DNA from: CAZUAQ01 sp964618455 | Lineage (GTDB): Bacteria > Planctomycetota > Phycisphaerae > UBA1845 > PWPN01 | DNA: 64,000 nucleotides | Direction: 5' to 3' | NCBI GenBank assembly: GCA_964618455.1 | Contig: CAZUAQ010000009.1 | Coordinates: forward strand, 62,001-126,000 | Part shown: positions 24,845-33,999 of the stretch, one piece after another | Layout: every line of letters begins with the position of its first letter | How positions within the stretch are numbered: the stretch's first letter is position 1 | Program-made: the position numbers and the translations under genes | The notes under the pieces: model-generated | What the model saw: the letters and a program-made list of their open reading frames with translations, nothing else | Database searches by the model: none | Told to the model about the DNA's origin: nothing

Positions 24845-26065
24845 TTATTCCTTGTCGAGTTCGAAGGCGTCGTGAAGGACCTGCAGAGCCTTCTCGCCGG
24901 CCTCGGCCTCGACGATCGCGCTGACGACGATCTCGCTCGTAGAGATTTGTCGGATGTTGATCTTCGCGTCGGCCAGCGCCTTGAACATCTTGGCAGCGAC
25001 GCCGGTGTGTGTCTTCATGCCGATGCCGACGATGCTGACCTTGGCCACGGTGTCGTCCACCTCGACGGCATCGATGCCGACTTCCTTGGCCATCTCCTTG
25101 CAGACCACGCTCGCTTCCTTCGCGTCGCCCGCCGTGGTGGTGAAGCCGAGGTTCGCGGCCTCACCCGCCTCGTTGACGTTCTGGATGATGTCATCGACGA
25201 CGATGTTGTGGCGGGCGATGCGTGCGAAGATCTCCGCCGCGATGCCGGGCTTGTTCGGCACGCCAATCAGCACCAGGCTGGCCAGGTCACTCTTGAGGGT
25301 CACGCCGCGGACGACGATGGCTTCCATATCTTGAGTCGGGTTCACGATCAGGGTTCCCTTCGTATCGGTTAGTGAGCTGCGGACATGGATGGGCACGTTG
25401 TACTTCTTGGCGAACTCGATTGAGCGCGAGTGCATGACCCCCGCCCCGAGCGACGCCAGCTCGAGCATCTCGTCGCAGGAGATGATGTCCATCTTCCGCG
25501 CTTGCGGGACTTTCCGCGGATCGGTCGTATAGACACCGTCCACGTCGGTGTAGATCTCGCACGCATCGGCTTTGAGCGCCGCCGCAATGGCGACCGCCGT
25601 CGTGTCTGAACCGCCGCGGCCGAGCGTGGTGATCGCCCCGGATGCCGTGACACCCTGAAACCCCGCGATAATGACGATCTTGCCACCGTCAAGCTGCTCG
25701 TGGATGCGCTTGGCGTCAATGGAGCGGATGCGGGCCTTGCTGTGCGCCTCGTCGGTCAGCATGCCGATCTGTCCGCCGGTGAAGCTGATCGCCTCGTGCC
25801 CCATGGCGTGGATCGCCATGGCCATCAGCGAGATCGAGACCTGCTCGCCGGTGGTCAGCAGCATGTCCATCTCGCGCCGGGGCGGGCTGGAACTGATTTC
25901 TGCCGCCAGCGCGACGAGTTTGTCCGTCGTTTTGCCCATGGCCGAAACGGTCATGACCACCTGGTGGCCGTCAAGCTTCGCCTTGATGGCCCGCCGGGCA
26001 GCGCGATTGATCTTCTCCGCGTCGGCAACACTGGTACCGCCGAATTTCTGTACGATGATGCTCAT
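24845..26065 (-). CDS. lysC: Aspartate kinase
   Basis: Makes 4-phospho-L-aspartate, the entry to lysine, threonine and methionine synthesis. The 406-residue protein starts MSIIVQKFGGTSVADAEKIN and has the kinase motifs LGRGGSDTTAVAIAAAL and EIYTDVDGVYTTDPRKV. Two C-terminal ACT domains (IGVPNKPGIAAEIFARI, then VSIVGIGMKTHTGVAAKMF with NIRQISTSEI) suggest feedback control by lysine and/or threonine. It is the last gene of a hom-apgM-lysC operon. A TACAAT box 7 bp before the ATG could also give a separate leaderless transcript; there is no Shine-Dalgarno. Confidence 0.95.
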   Translation of the reverse strand: MSIIVQKFGGTSVADAEKINRAARRAIKAKLDGHQVVMTVSAMGKTTDKLVALAAEISSSPPRREMDMLLTTGEQVSISLMAMAIHAMGHEAISFTGGQIGMLTDEAHSKARIRSIDAKRIHEQLDGGKIVIIAGFQGVTASGAITTLGRGGSDTTAVAIAAALKADACEIYTDVDGVYTTDPRKVPQARKMDIISCDEMLELASLGAGVMHSRSIEFAKKYNVPIHVRSSLTDTKGTLIVNPTQDMEAIVVRGVTLKSDLASLVLIGVPNKPGIAAEIFARIARHNIVVDDIIQNVNEAGEAANLGFTTTAGDAKEASVVCKEMAKEVGIDAVEVDDTVAKVSIVGIGMKTHTGVAAKMFKALADAKINIRQISTSEIVVSAIVEAEAGEKALQVLHDAFELDKE

Positions 26066-26072
26066 GGTGCTG

Positions 26073-26078
26073 ATTGTA
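26073..26078 (-). promoter_or_regulatory. TACAAT -10 box placed for a leaderless lysC mRNA
   Basis: On the minus strand TACAAT ends 7 nt before the lysC ATG (GATACAATCAGCACCATG). No Shine-Dalgarno and no clear -35 are present. Confidence 0.35.
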
Positions 26079-26111
26079 TCGTCCGGTATGGGGAAATCGA
26101 GACAATCGGGG

Positions 26112-27314
26112 TCAGGAGACTTTCCGCCCCGATTTCAGAAAAAACTCCATCAGTTCATGGCCGGGATCGATATGGAACCCGCTCTCGCTCGCCTGCGTTT
26201 CGTTGAAGGCGGTGGCCCGGTCGGTGGAGACCCTGTGCCCGGCCAGGCAGAAGGGCGGTGGGGTGGCGGTGTGCGTCCGCTTGCCCACCGGTGTGGGGTG
26301 ATCGGGCAGGCAGAGGATGCGGTACGCATCGAACGTCTGAAGCTTCGCCAGGACAGGCCCGACGACGTGGCGGTCGACCTCTTCGATGGCCTTGACCTTC
26401 GCCGCCGCGTCGCCGTTGTGACCGGCTTCATCGGGAGCTTCGATGTGGACGGTGATCATGTCGACCTGGTCCAGAGCCGCCACCGCCGCTTCACCTTTGC
26501 CCCTGTAGTTCGTGTCGAGGTAGCCGGTCGCCCCCTCGACTTCGATGAGGTTCCACCCGGCGCTCATGGCGATGCCGCGGATCAGGTCCACCGCCGTGAT
26601 CGCCGAGCCCTTCACGCCGAAACGCTCCTTGAAGCTCGGGAGCTGCATCATTGGACCCTGCCCCCAGAGCCAGACCTGTGTGGCGGGATTCTCGCCGAGG
26701 TCGCCGCGGACCTGGTTAATCTCGTGCGGGCCGAGAATTTCTTTCGACCGCTCCATCAGACCGCGGATCAGATCGCTGCCTTTGCCGCTGGGCAGGTAGC
26801 TGTCGATCTTCTTGCCGGGGATGTCGTGCGGGGCGGTGCACTTGAGCTTCATGCCGCCGGCCTGCTTCATGGTCATCAGGTGGCGGTAGCTCACCCCGGT
26901 GTGAAAGCGGATGCGGTCGTCGCCCATGGCTTCCTGCAGGTCGCCGACAAGACGTTCCGCCTCCTTCTGGGTGATATGACCGGCGGAGAAGTCCTCCATG
27001 ATGCCGTCCACGATCGTCACCAGGTTGCAGCGGAAGACCAGTTCATCCTTTTCCAGGCGGATCTTCTGTGCGACCGCTTCCAGCGGCGCGCGGCCCGTGT
27101 AATACTTGTTCGGGTCGTAGCCGACCACGCTGAGTGTCGCCACATCGCTGCCGGGAATAAATCCGTCAGGCACCGTCCGCACCGTGCCGATCCGCCCCAT
27201 GCTGACGATGGCGTCCATGTTCGGCGTGCGTGCCGCTTCCAGGGCCGTCTTCCCGTCGAGATCGGGAATCGGCTCATCGGCGGCGCCATCGGGTAGGATC
27301 AGGGCGTATTTCAT
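26112..27314 (-). CDS. ApgM-like phosphoglycerate mutase, likely acting as homoserine kinase
   Basis: A 400-residue member of the archaeal-type cofactor-independent phosphoglycerate mutase family (COG3635, alkaline-phosphatase superfamily). Visible motifs are ALILPDGAADEPIPDLDGKT with the metal-binding Asp, FIPGSDVATLSVVGYDP with the candidate phospho-Ser, TGRAPLEAV, and the metal site HIEAPDEAGHNGD then LPDHPTP. The gene overlaps hom by 4 bp and is followed by lysC. No thrB-type homoserine kinase is present. COG3635 proteins in threonine operons of other bacteria have been proposed as non-orthologous homoserine kinases, so that is my preferred role. A glycolytic mutase remains possible. Confidence 0.82.
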   Translation of the reverse strand: MKYALILPDGAADEPIPDLDGKTALEAARTPNMDAIVSMGRIGTVRTVPDGFIPGSDVATLSVVGYDPNKYYTGRAPLEAVAQKIRLEKDELVFRCNLVTIVDGIMEDFSAGHITQKEAERLVGDLQEAMGDDRIRFHTGVSYRHLMTMKQAGGMKLKCTAPHDIPGKKIDSYLPSGKGSDLIRGLMERSKEILGPHEINQVRGDLGENPATQVWLWGQGPMMQLPSFKERFGVKGSAITAVDLIRGIAMSAGWNLIEVEGATGYLDTNYRGKGEAAVAALDQVDMITVHIEAPDEAGHNGDAAAKVKAIEEVDRHVVGPVLAKLQTFDAYRILCLPDHPTPVGKRTHTATPPPFCLAGHRVSTDRATAFNETQASESGFHIDPGHELMEFFLKSGRKVS

Positions 27315-28636
27315 GTCACGTACTCTTCATGCTCGTCGACCACCCGGATCATGACCGGTTCGGCCTTGATGCAATCCAGTTGTTTCACAGCGTCGAGGGC
27401 TTTCCGCATGTTTCCTTCCCGGGCCATGTCGGTGATCATCATCACCGGAACCGGTGCCGTGCTGCTTCCGGACGGCGTATCGCGCTGTTCGACGATCCGC
27501 AGGCTGATGCCGTGGTCGCCGAGAATCTTCGCGATCTGCGCCAACGCACCCGGGCGGTCTTCGACCGTCAGGCGGATATAGAAGCACATGTCCAACGCTT
27601 CCATCGGGGCGTAGACGGGGGGCTCGGCGACGTCATTGAGCATACGGAATTGCGCGAAGGTGCGCCCGGCATTGCCCGATGCGAGGTCCACGAGATCGCC
27701 GACGACGGCGCTGGCGGTCGGCTTCTGGCCGGCCCCGCGACCGTAATAGAGCGTATGCCCGACCCAGTTGCCGTAGACGCTGATGGCGTTGAACGAGCCG
27801 CTCGTCGTCGCCAGGGGATGCTCCACGCTGACGAACGCCGGATGGACGCGGAGACTGATCCCCGCGTCGGTGCGATCGGCGATGCCGAGCAGCTTGCAGA
27901 TGTAGCCGACCTTGCGCCCGGCGGCGAGATCCTGCGCGTCGAGCTGCTCGATGCCTTCCACGTGAAGCTGGTCGAAATCCACGTCGCAGCAGAACGCCAT
28001 GGACGCGAGAATTGCGAGCTTGTGCGCGGTGTCGCCGCCATTGACGTCCAGCGTCGGATCGAGTTCGGCGTATCCGGCTTCCTGGGCCTCCTTCAGCGCG
28101 ACGGCGTAGCTTTTGCCCTTCTGATCCATCTCGCTGAGGATGTAATTGCAGGTGCCGTTGAGGATGCCGTAGATGGCGGTGATGCGATTGGCGATGAGTC
28201 CGGTGCGCATCGGCAGGATCAGCGGGATGCCGCCGCCGCAACTCGCTTCGAAGGCGACGCCCACGTTGTTGGCCCGCGCGGCGGCGTAGATCTCCCTGCC
28301 ATGCTTGGCCAGCAGCGCCTTGTTGGCGGTGACCACGTGCTTGCCCGCGTTCAGGGCCTTGAGCACGAACTCCCTGGCGATGGTCGTGCCGCCAACCAGC
28401 TCGACGACCGCGTGCACGTTCTCATCGGTCCAGAGCGTCGCGACGTCATCGCTGACCCGGTCCGCGGGGACGTCCACCTTCTTCGGCTGCTCGAGATCCT
28501 TGTCCACGACCCTGGCGAGATCGAGGCGGATGCCCGTTTTCTTCTCGATTTCATCGGCCTCGTTCTGGAGGATGCGCACCACACCCTGTCCGACGGTGCC
28601 ACACCCGATCAAGCCGATTCCAAACACCTCGCCCAT
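27311..28636 (-). CDS. hom: Homoserine dehydrogenase
   Basis: Reduces aspartate semialdehyde to homoserine. The 441-residue protein starts MGEVFGIGLIGCGTVGQGVV (NAD(P)-binding GxGxxG). It continues with LNAGKHVVTANKALLA, the catalytic-domain signature GILNGTCNYILSEM, and AQEAGYAELDPTLDVNGGDTAH in two parts. A C-terminal ACT domain (YIRLTVEDRPGALAQIAKIL) suggests threonine feedback. The ORF opens 26 codons upstream, but the ATG at 28636 has AGGAGG and fits the family start. Its TGA overlaps the ATG of the ApgM-like gene. Confidence 0.96.
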   Translation of the reverse strand: MGEVFGIGLIGCGTVGQGVVRILQNEADEIEKKTGIRLDLARVVDKDLEQPKKVDVPADRVSDDVATLWTDENVHAVVELVGGTTIAREFVLKALNAGKHVVTANKALLAKHGREIYAAARANNVGVAFEASCGGGIPLILPMRTGLIANRITAIYGILNGTCNYILSEMDQKGKSYAVALKEAQEAGYAELDPTLDVNGGDTAHKLAILASMAFCCDVDFDQLHVEGIEQLDAQDLAAGRKVGYICKLLGIADRTDAGISLRVHPAFVSVEHPLATTSGSFNAISVYGNWVGHTLYYGRGAGQKPTASAVVGDLVDLASGNAGRTFAQFRMLNDVAEPPVYAPMEALDMCFYIRLTVEDRPGALAQIAKILGDHGISLRIVEQRDTPSGSSTAPVPVMMITDMAREGNMRKALDAVKQLDCIKAEPVMIRVVDEHEEYVT

Positions 28637-28738
28637 GGCGACAGGCCCTCCTGTTGTGCGTCCTGGGGACGATTGAGAACCTCTCAATTTAGGGTCGGAT
28701 CGGATCCGTTGCAAGACGGGCTTCGTGGAGGCCTTGAC

Positions 28739-29503
28739 TCAATCGTCCTGTGATTTCTCCGAGGCCTTGTCGGTCAGCTTGCGGAACTGGTTGAGCGTGG
28801 CACGAAAGTCTTTCGGCAGGGCGGCATCGATCTGCAGATTCCGCCCGGTGCGGGGGTGTTGGATCGTGATTCGTTCGGCGTGCAGCGTCAGCCGGTCGAT
28901 GAGCGGGCGTTCCGGCCGGTTCCAGCTCTGCTTGTAATTCGATTTGACCGAAGAGAGGTAGAACGCCTCCGCCCCTCCATAGAGCGGATCCACCAGCAAA
29001 GGGTGCTGGAGCAGTTGCATGTGGACGCGGATCTGATGCTGACGCCCGGTCAGCGGCCAGCAGCGCACCAGCGACGCGAAGCGGAACCGCTCGATCACCC
29101 GCCAGCGCGTCTGTGCCGACTTGCTTTTCGAGGTGCTGGTGCTCACGCGCATTTTTCCAGTGACGCGCGCATCGGGGGCGATGGCCGCGTGCACCATTCC
29201 GCTGTCGTCGAGCGGCTCGCCTTGCACAAGTGCGACGTACTGCTTCTCGACGGTGCGCTGCTCGAACTGCTCGCTCAGTTTCCGCTGGGCATCCACGTTC
29301 CGCGCGAGCACCAGCACACCGCTCGTGTGGCGGTCCAGCCGGTGAACGTAGCGCAGTTCCTGCTCCTTGCCGGTGACGCGCGTCAGCACCTCGCCGATGG
29401 ATTTTCCTCCCTGGCGGCCGGGAACGGTGAGCACGCCGGCCGGCTTGTTGACCACCAGCAGGTCTTCGTCGTCGTGAAGGGTTTCAATCTGCAGTCGGGG
29501 CAT
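28739..29503 (-). CDS. RluA-family pseudouridine synthase
   Basis: Converts uridine to pseudouridine in rRNA or tRNA. The 254-residue protein has the family start LLVVNKPAGVLTVPGRQGG, the catalytic motif RYVHRLDRHTSGVLVLARN with the Asp in HRLDRHTSG, and CWPLTGRQHQIRVHMQLLQH. There is no N-terminal S4 domain, so it is closer to RluA/TruC-like members than RluC or RluD. The target site cannot be read from the sequence. CAGGAGAATC gives a good ribosome binding site. It lies between the sugar transporter and hom. Confidence 0.9.
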   Translation of the reverse strand: MPRLQIETLHDDEDLLVVNKPAGVLTVPGRQGGKSIGEVLTRVTGKEQELRYVHRLDRHTSGVLVLARNVDAQRKLSEQFEQRTVEKQYVALVQGEPLDDSGMVHAAIAPDARVTGKMRVSTSTSKSKSAQTRWRVIERFRFASLVRCWPLTGRQHQIRVHMQLLQHPLLVDPLYGGAEAFYLSSVKSNYKQSWNRPERPLIDRLTLHAERITIQHPRTGRNLQIDAALPKDFRATLNQFRKLTDKASEKSQDD

Positions 29504-29565
29504 GATTCTCCTGGGGGAGAGGTTTTGCAGGGATTCCGGAATGGCCGATCACGCGCGCGGGTCCG

Positions 29566-30534
29566 TCACTCACCGTCGGGCGTGTCAAGATCCTCGCGCG
29601 TCACCAGGTCCGTCGGTACGGGAATGATCGACGGGATTTCCTTGCCGCCGATCACGTCGAGGGCGTACTGCACGCCGAGGGCGCCCATCTTGTCGGGGTG
29701 CTGCTCGACGGTGGCGTGAAGTCGTCCTTCGTGGATCGCCTCCCGCGCGGCTTCCAGGTTGTCGTAAGCGGCCACGACGATGTCGTCCGTCTTGTCGGCC
29801 TGGGCAATCGCGGCGATGGCGCCAAGCGCCATCATGTCGTTGGCGCAAAACACGCCATCGAGATTGGGATTATTGTTGAGGATGTTCTCCATCTTGCGCT
29901 GGGCCGGTTCGGTCATCCACTCCGCCGAGTCACTGGCGACGACCTCGACTTTGCCCTCGGACGCCTCGACCGCCGCCAGGAAGCCGCGCTTGCGCGCCTC
30001 GGCGTTATCCACACCGCGAATCCCCTCGAGCATCGCCAGTTTCCCTTCGCCACCGATCGCCTCAATGAGCGCCTCGGTGCTCTTCCGCGCACCGGCGGCA
30101 TTGTCCGGGCCGATGAACGCGGCGATCTTCAGTCCCTGTTCCTCCGCGTACGCCGGGTCGATACGATTGTCGAGGTTGAGGATGGCGATGCCTCTGGCCT
30201 GGGCCTGCAGCAACGGTGCGATGATGGCTTTCGAGTCCGCCGGGGCGATGAGAATCGCATCCACCCCCTTGGAGGTCACGACCTCGACATGCCGCGCCTG
30301 GGCCTCGGAATCAGTCTCCTCATCGATGGCAAGCACTTCCAGCACGGCGCCGAGTTCCTTCGCCCGGGCTTCCGCGCCCTCGGCCATGCGGTCGAAGAAC
30401 GGGTTGGTTCGCGCTTTCATGAGCAGCGCGATGCGGGGCTTGTCCGACTTGCCGGAGCTTTGCCCCTCCTGCTTGCACCCGGCCACGCCGAATGCCAATC
30501 CCACGATGCCCAGCACGATGCACAGACGTTTCAT
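29566..30534 (-). CDS. Sugar ABC transporter substrate-binding lipoprotein (RbsB-like)
   Basis: A 322-residue type I periplasmic binding protein with a lipoprotein signal (MKRLCIVLGIVGLAFGVAGC; Cys20 in VAGC). The mature part shows RIALLMKARTNPFFDRMAEG, DAILIAPADSKAIIAPLLQA, NLDGVFCANDMMALGAIAA and AYDNLEAAREAI, the pattern of ribose/galactose/xylose binding proteins. GAGGAGG precedes the ATG. The permease gene lies directly upstream on the same strand. The ligand is probably a pentose or hexose but cannot be fixed. Confidence 0.9.
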   Translation of the reverse strand: MKRLCIVLGIVGLAFGVAGCKQEGQSSGKSDKPRIALLMKARTNPFFDRMAEGAEARAKELGAVLEVLAIDEETDSEAQARHVEVVTSKGVDAILIAPADSKAIIAPLLQAQARGIAILNLDNRIDPAYAEEQGLKIAAFIGPDNAAGARKSTEALIEAIGGEGKLAMLEGIRGVDNAEARKRGFLAAVEASEGKVEVVASDSAEWMTEPAQRKMENILNNNPNLDGVFCANDMMALGAIAAIAQADKTDDIVVAAYDNLEAAREAIHEGRLHATVEQHPDKMGALGVQYALDVIGGKEIPSIIPVPTDLVTREDLDTPDGE

Positions 30535-30607
30535 CCGCAGACCTCCTCGCGATTGATGTGAATGCAGTTGCGATTCAGGGTGAGGGTACGTGAAGCGCGC
30601 GGGGGAT

Positions 30608-31711
30608 TCAAACCGCGACGGAATCGCCGCGCCGGCTGCGTCGGCTGTCGAGATAGGCGGCGGCGATCAGCACGCAACCGACAATGATCGTCTGCGTCTC
30701 CGCCTCCACCTCGGCGTTGTCGAGCCCGTTGGCGAGCACCGCCATGATCATCGCCCCGAACAGCGTCCCGATGATCGACCCCTCGCCCCCGGCCAGGCGC
30801 GTCCCCCCGAGCACGACGGCGGCGATGGCGTAGAGTTCCGCTCCCTTGGCGGCGGTGTAGCTTCCCGTGGACACACGCGACCAGTAAATCACACCCGCCA
30901 GTCCGGCGCAGAACCCGCTCAACGCGAAGCAGAGGATCCGCACCCGCCCGGTCCGCACGCCGGAATAGGTGCTGGCCAGCAGGTTGCCGCCGACGGCATA
31001 CACATAGCGCCCCAGCGCCGTGGTCGACAGAAAGACGACCCCCGCGACGACGGCGACGAGCGAAATGCCGATCGGAATGGCGGTGGTCAGCCCGAGCGGG
31101 CAGGTCAGCAGCTTGGTCTCGCCGCCGCTCACCTGGAATGCCAATCCGCGGAACACCAGCATGGTTCCGAGCGTCACAATGAACGAGGGGATTTTCAACG
31201 CGACCGAGAGCCAACCGTTAACCGCGCCCGCCAATGTCCCGACGACCACGCAGATGACCATGCCCAGCAGGATCACGTCCCAGCCCGGTACGCCTTTGGC
31301 GCCCGTCGCCAGGATCGTGCTTACGAAAACAACGTTGCAGAGCGCCAGCAGCGAGCCCACCGACAGATCGATCCCCCCGGTGAGAATCACGAAGGTCATT
31401 CCCACGCCGAGGGTCAAATTGATCGCCGCCTGCTCGAGGATCTTGCGCTGATTGTAGGTGTTGATCACATAGCCGTCGTCACTCTCCTGCACGAGGAACA
31501 GCGGCGCTTGCCATTCCCACTGGGCGATATCCGTCGGATGGGCAACGACGGAATCGAGATCCACCGCCGAGAGCAACGTCATCGCTCCGAACACGACCAC
31601 GAGCGTCAGCAGCAGATAGGCGTACTGCTTCAAGGCGGCGAGTAACAGGTAACGCATGCGTGTACGCGTGCCCGATCGTGTGGACAGGATTTTGGATTCG
31701 ATGGTTTCCAT
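30608..31711 (-). CDS. Sugar ABC transporter permease (RbsC-like)
   Basis: A 367-residue inner-membrane permease of the BPD_transp_2 family. About ten transmembrane helices are suggested. The family signature LTGGIDLSVGSLLALCNV is followed by IPSFIVTLGTMLVFRGLAF and GGNLLASTYSGVRTGRVRI. An inserted loop after the first helix (about residues 55-85) is longer than in RbsC. It pairs with the binding-protein gene 73 bp downstream. No ATPase gene (RbsA type) is on either side, so the ATPase is encoded elsewhere. Confidence 0.88.
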   Translation of the reverse strand: METIESKILSTRSGTRTRMRYLLLAALKQYAYLLLTLVVVFGAMTLLSAVDLDSVVAHPTDIAQWEWQAPLFLVQESDDGYVINTYNQRKILEQAAINLTLGVGMTFVILTGGIDLSVGSLLALCNVVFVSTILATGAKGVPGWDVILLGMVICVVVGTLAGAVNGWLSVALKIPSFIVTLGTMLVFRGLAFQVSGGETKLLTCPLGLTTAIPIGISLVAVVAGVVFLSTTALGRYVYAVGGNLLASTYSGVRTGRVRILCFALSGFCAGLAGVIYWSRVSTGSYTAAKGAELYAIAAVVLGGTRLAGGEGSIIGTLFGAMIMAVLANGLDNAEVEAETQTIIVGCVLIAAAYLDSRRSRRGDSVAV

Positions 31712-31846
31712 CGTTGGACACTCACCGCCTGTGCCGTGGGATGAATCCCAGCCGAAGAGAACGTACTCACGGCCCGGAGCATCATAACCGCCAGAGCGAG
31801 CGGCGCGCAGTATCGGTCGGGAAAGCCATTGATTCAGGGGCAGGGA

Positions 31847-32362
31847 TCACGGTTTGATCGAGTACGACTTGTCGAAGGCTTCGCGGAAGGTGTACACGTC
31901 GCAGAAATCCTCGCGGGTGTCGGTCGGCTGCTTCTGAAGCCAGTCGTTCTCGACGAGGGCGAAAATGATCTCACCGATGTCCTGCGTGCGGGTGATGTTC
32001 CAGGATTCGAGCACGCCCCGGGCCATCATCCCCCAGCGCGTCAGGGCCAGGTCGCGCACGGCGACGCAAAGCTGCTTGCCGGTGACGTGGCGGTTCATCT
32101 GCTCGGGGCCTCCGATGCGGTCCACCGCCTCGGCGATCTCGTCGGGGAGTTCATCGGAAAGGTGCAGTTTGCGGAGTTGCTCGTAATCCACCTCGTTCTG
32201 ATTCATCCACTGGGCCACGGCCGTTTCGTCATCCCCCATGGGTCCGTGGACGTGCTGCGCGGCGAAGCCGATCGCCTCCTGCACGAAGGCGTAAGCGTCG
32301 ATCGGATAGCGGGCAACCTCCTCGACAATCTGCTCGATGGGCTTTTGGGGTTTCTTGGACAT
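31847..32362 (-). CDS. Minf_1886-family protein
   Basis: A 171-residue soluble protein with the conserved pattern of the Minf_1886 family. Segments are ARYPIDAYAFVQEAIGFAA, HVTGKQLCVAVRDLALTRWG, and the end part ARGVLESWNITRTQDIGEII with DFCDVYTFREAFDKSY. This family is common in Planctomycetes and Verrucomicrobia and has no known biochemical role. A long open frame continues upstream inside ricT, but the ATG at 32362 matches the family start. It lies 25 bp after ricT and is probably co-transcribed. Confidence 0.8.
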   Translation of the reverse strand: MSKKPQKPIEQIVEEVARYPIDAYAFVQEAIGFAAQHVHGPMGDDETAVAQWMNQNEVDYEQLRKLHLSDELPDEIAEAVDRIGGPEQMNRHVTGKQLCVAVRDLALTRWGMMARGVLESWNITRTQDIGEIIFALVENDWLQKQPTDTREDFCDVYTFREAFDKSYSIKP

Positions 32363-32387
32363 GGTGTTTGGCCACCGGCGGTGAGGA

Positions 32388-33779
32388 CTACGCTCCGCCG
32401 TTACTCCCGGAAGCATCACCGCCGTTCGACCCGTCATCGCGTTTACCGCCTCGCGGTCGGCGACGCCTGCGCCTCCGGCGACGCGACGTGCCGTCTTTCC
32501 CGGACGACTCGCCCGAGGCATCGCCCTCCGACTTTTCATTCGAATCGCTCGCGTTGCCCGCCTCGGCCGATCCGGAGTTCTCCTCCGTCGGGGCGCCATC
32601 CTGGGATCGGCGTCTTGACTTGCCACGCGACCGGGATCGGCGCGAGCGCCTCGACGTCCGCTCCTTATCCGCGGACTCATCTGAAGTCACGTCCCCGGTT
32701 GAGGATTCCGAAGTCCCTTCGCCCGACCTCTCGGCGGGCCGCTTCGATGCCGGTCTGCGTTCACGGCGATCGGGACGACGGTCGCGGCGTTCCCGCTCGC
32801 GTTCTTCCCGGGGTGGCGGTTCCGGCACGCCCCATTCGAGGATGTCCTCGGCCACGACCGTGATGACCTTGCCTTCGTCCGTGTGCAGCTTGACCAGTTG
32901 GGTGAGAATCTGCCGATCGATGACCCGTCCGGTGCCATGCGCGGTACTGATCCGCAGGCCGACACGCGGCAGCTTCTTGTTCATCTCCTGGTAGCTCTCG
33001 TGCTCGTAACGCAGGCAGCACTTCAGCCTGCCGCAGCGCCCGCTCACCTTGGCGATGTCCAGCGTGGTCTTCTGCAGCTTGGCCATGGACATGCTGATCG
33101 GCTTGAGGGTCTTGAGGAAATTCTTGCAGCAGCACTCCCGCCCGCACGTCTCGACGTCGGCCAGCAGGCGGGCTTCGTCCCGGGCGCCGATCTGCCGCAT
33201 TTCGATCCGGGTCTGAAATTCCGAGGCCAGCCGGCGCACCAGTTCGCGGAAGTCGATGCGCTCCTCGGCCATGAAGTAGAACACGACGCGCTCACCGCCG
33301 AAGATGTGCTCGCAATCGACGATCTTCATCTCCAGCCCAAGCTCCGCCGACAAACGCCGGCAGGTGGCGAGCTTATCCGACGTGTTCTCGACGATATGCT
33401 CCCACTCGTGGACGTCGGATTCCGTGGCTTCCCGGAGAATGCGGCCGTTCTTCAGGCGGAAGGTATCTCCGCCGCTGGTTTCCGCGTAAGACCGCATGGC
33501 GTCGCGTGAGACCGACTTGTCACATCCGAAGCAGGTGAGGCTCACCTGCTCGCCGAGTTCGATTCCACGGTCGGTCGAGACGACCACTTTGGCCCCGCAG
33601 GAGAATTTCATGTCCGGCGGGTGCGAGAACTCACCAATGTGCCGCATGCTGCCGTAGCGGACGGCGGTGGTGGGGTAGATCTTCTCCAAGCCGTTGCCGC
33701 ATCGCTCCTTGGCACTGGCACACCCTCCGCAGACAGGGAGGCTCTGCGTCGTACTGCCGTTTCCGTCCTGATTCACCAT
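32388..33779 (-). CDS. RicT/PSP1-domain protein with long Arg/Ser-rich tail
   Basis: Residues about 55-300 match the PSP1 family (RicT/YaaT in Bacillus). Seen are GERVVFYFMAEERIDFRELV and the Cys-rich iron-sulfur or zinc motif CGRECCCKNFLKTLKPISMS, followed by SGRCGRLKCCLRYEHESYQE. In Bacillus, RicT with RicA and RicF binds 4Fe-4S clusters and controls RNase Y. An N-terminal CxxC-x6-C segment is additional. The C-terminal 150 residues are low-complexity Arg/Ser/Glu/Gly (RRSRRSRSRGKSRRRS; SRRRRRRRRRPRGGKR), which suggests nucleic-acid binding. The start is the ATG at 33779 with GGCGGAAC upstream. Confidence 0.87.
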   Translation of the reverse strand: MVNQDGNGSTTQSLPVCGGCASAKERCGNGLEKIYPTTAVRYGSMRHIGEFSHPPDMKFSCGAKVVVSTDRGIELGEQVSLTCFGCDKSVSRDAMRSYAETSGGDTFRLKNGRILREATESDVHEWEHIVENTSDKLATCRRLSAELGLEMKIVDCEHIFGGERVVFYFMAEERIDFRELVRRLASEFQTRIEMRQIGARDEARLLADVETCGRECCCKNFLKTLKPISMSMAKLQKTTLDIAKVSGRCGRLKCCLRYEHESYQEMNKKLPRVGLRISTAHGTGRVIDRQILTQLVKLHTDEGKVITVVAEDILEWGVPEPPPREERERERRDRRPDRRERRPASKRPAERSGEGTSESSTGDVTSDESADKERTSRRSRRSRSRGKSRRRSQDGAPTEENSGSAEAGNASDSNEKSEGDASGESSGKDGTSRRRRRRRRRPRGGKRDDGSNGGDASGSNGGA

Positions 33780-33963
33780 TCAAGTTCCGCCCATCCAAAC
33801 CATCGTATGAGTTCGCGATACGCTTCCGCTTACGCACTCGCGTGAATCGAGTTGTCATCCTCAAGTATAGCGGATATCGAAGCTTGTGAACATGATTCGA
33901 GCTCAGGGATGCCCGTCCCGGGAACGATACAGCCCGGTGAGACTGGCGGTCAGGCGCACACGC

Positions 33964-33991
33964 TTGACCGGCGGGGTGGGGGTCCTAAGAT
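33964..33991 (+). promoter_or_regulatory. Promoter placed for a leaderless mRNA at 34000
   Basis: TTGACC (33964-33969) and TAAGAT (33986-33991) are 16 bp apart. The ATG at 34000 lies 8 nt past the -10, so transcription would start at or next to the start codon. There is no Shine-Dalgarno. Confidence 0.5.
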
Positions 33992-33999
33992 GATCGCCC

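Noticed and set aside
25671..28753. Plus-strand ORFs of 541 and 507 codons opposite lysC, apgM and hom
   Set aside because: The minus strand encodes three well-known enzymes with all motifs; the plus-strand translations are low-complexity shadows.
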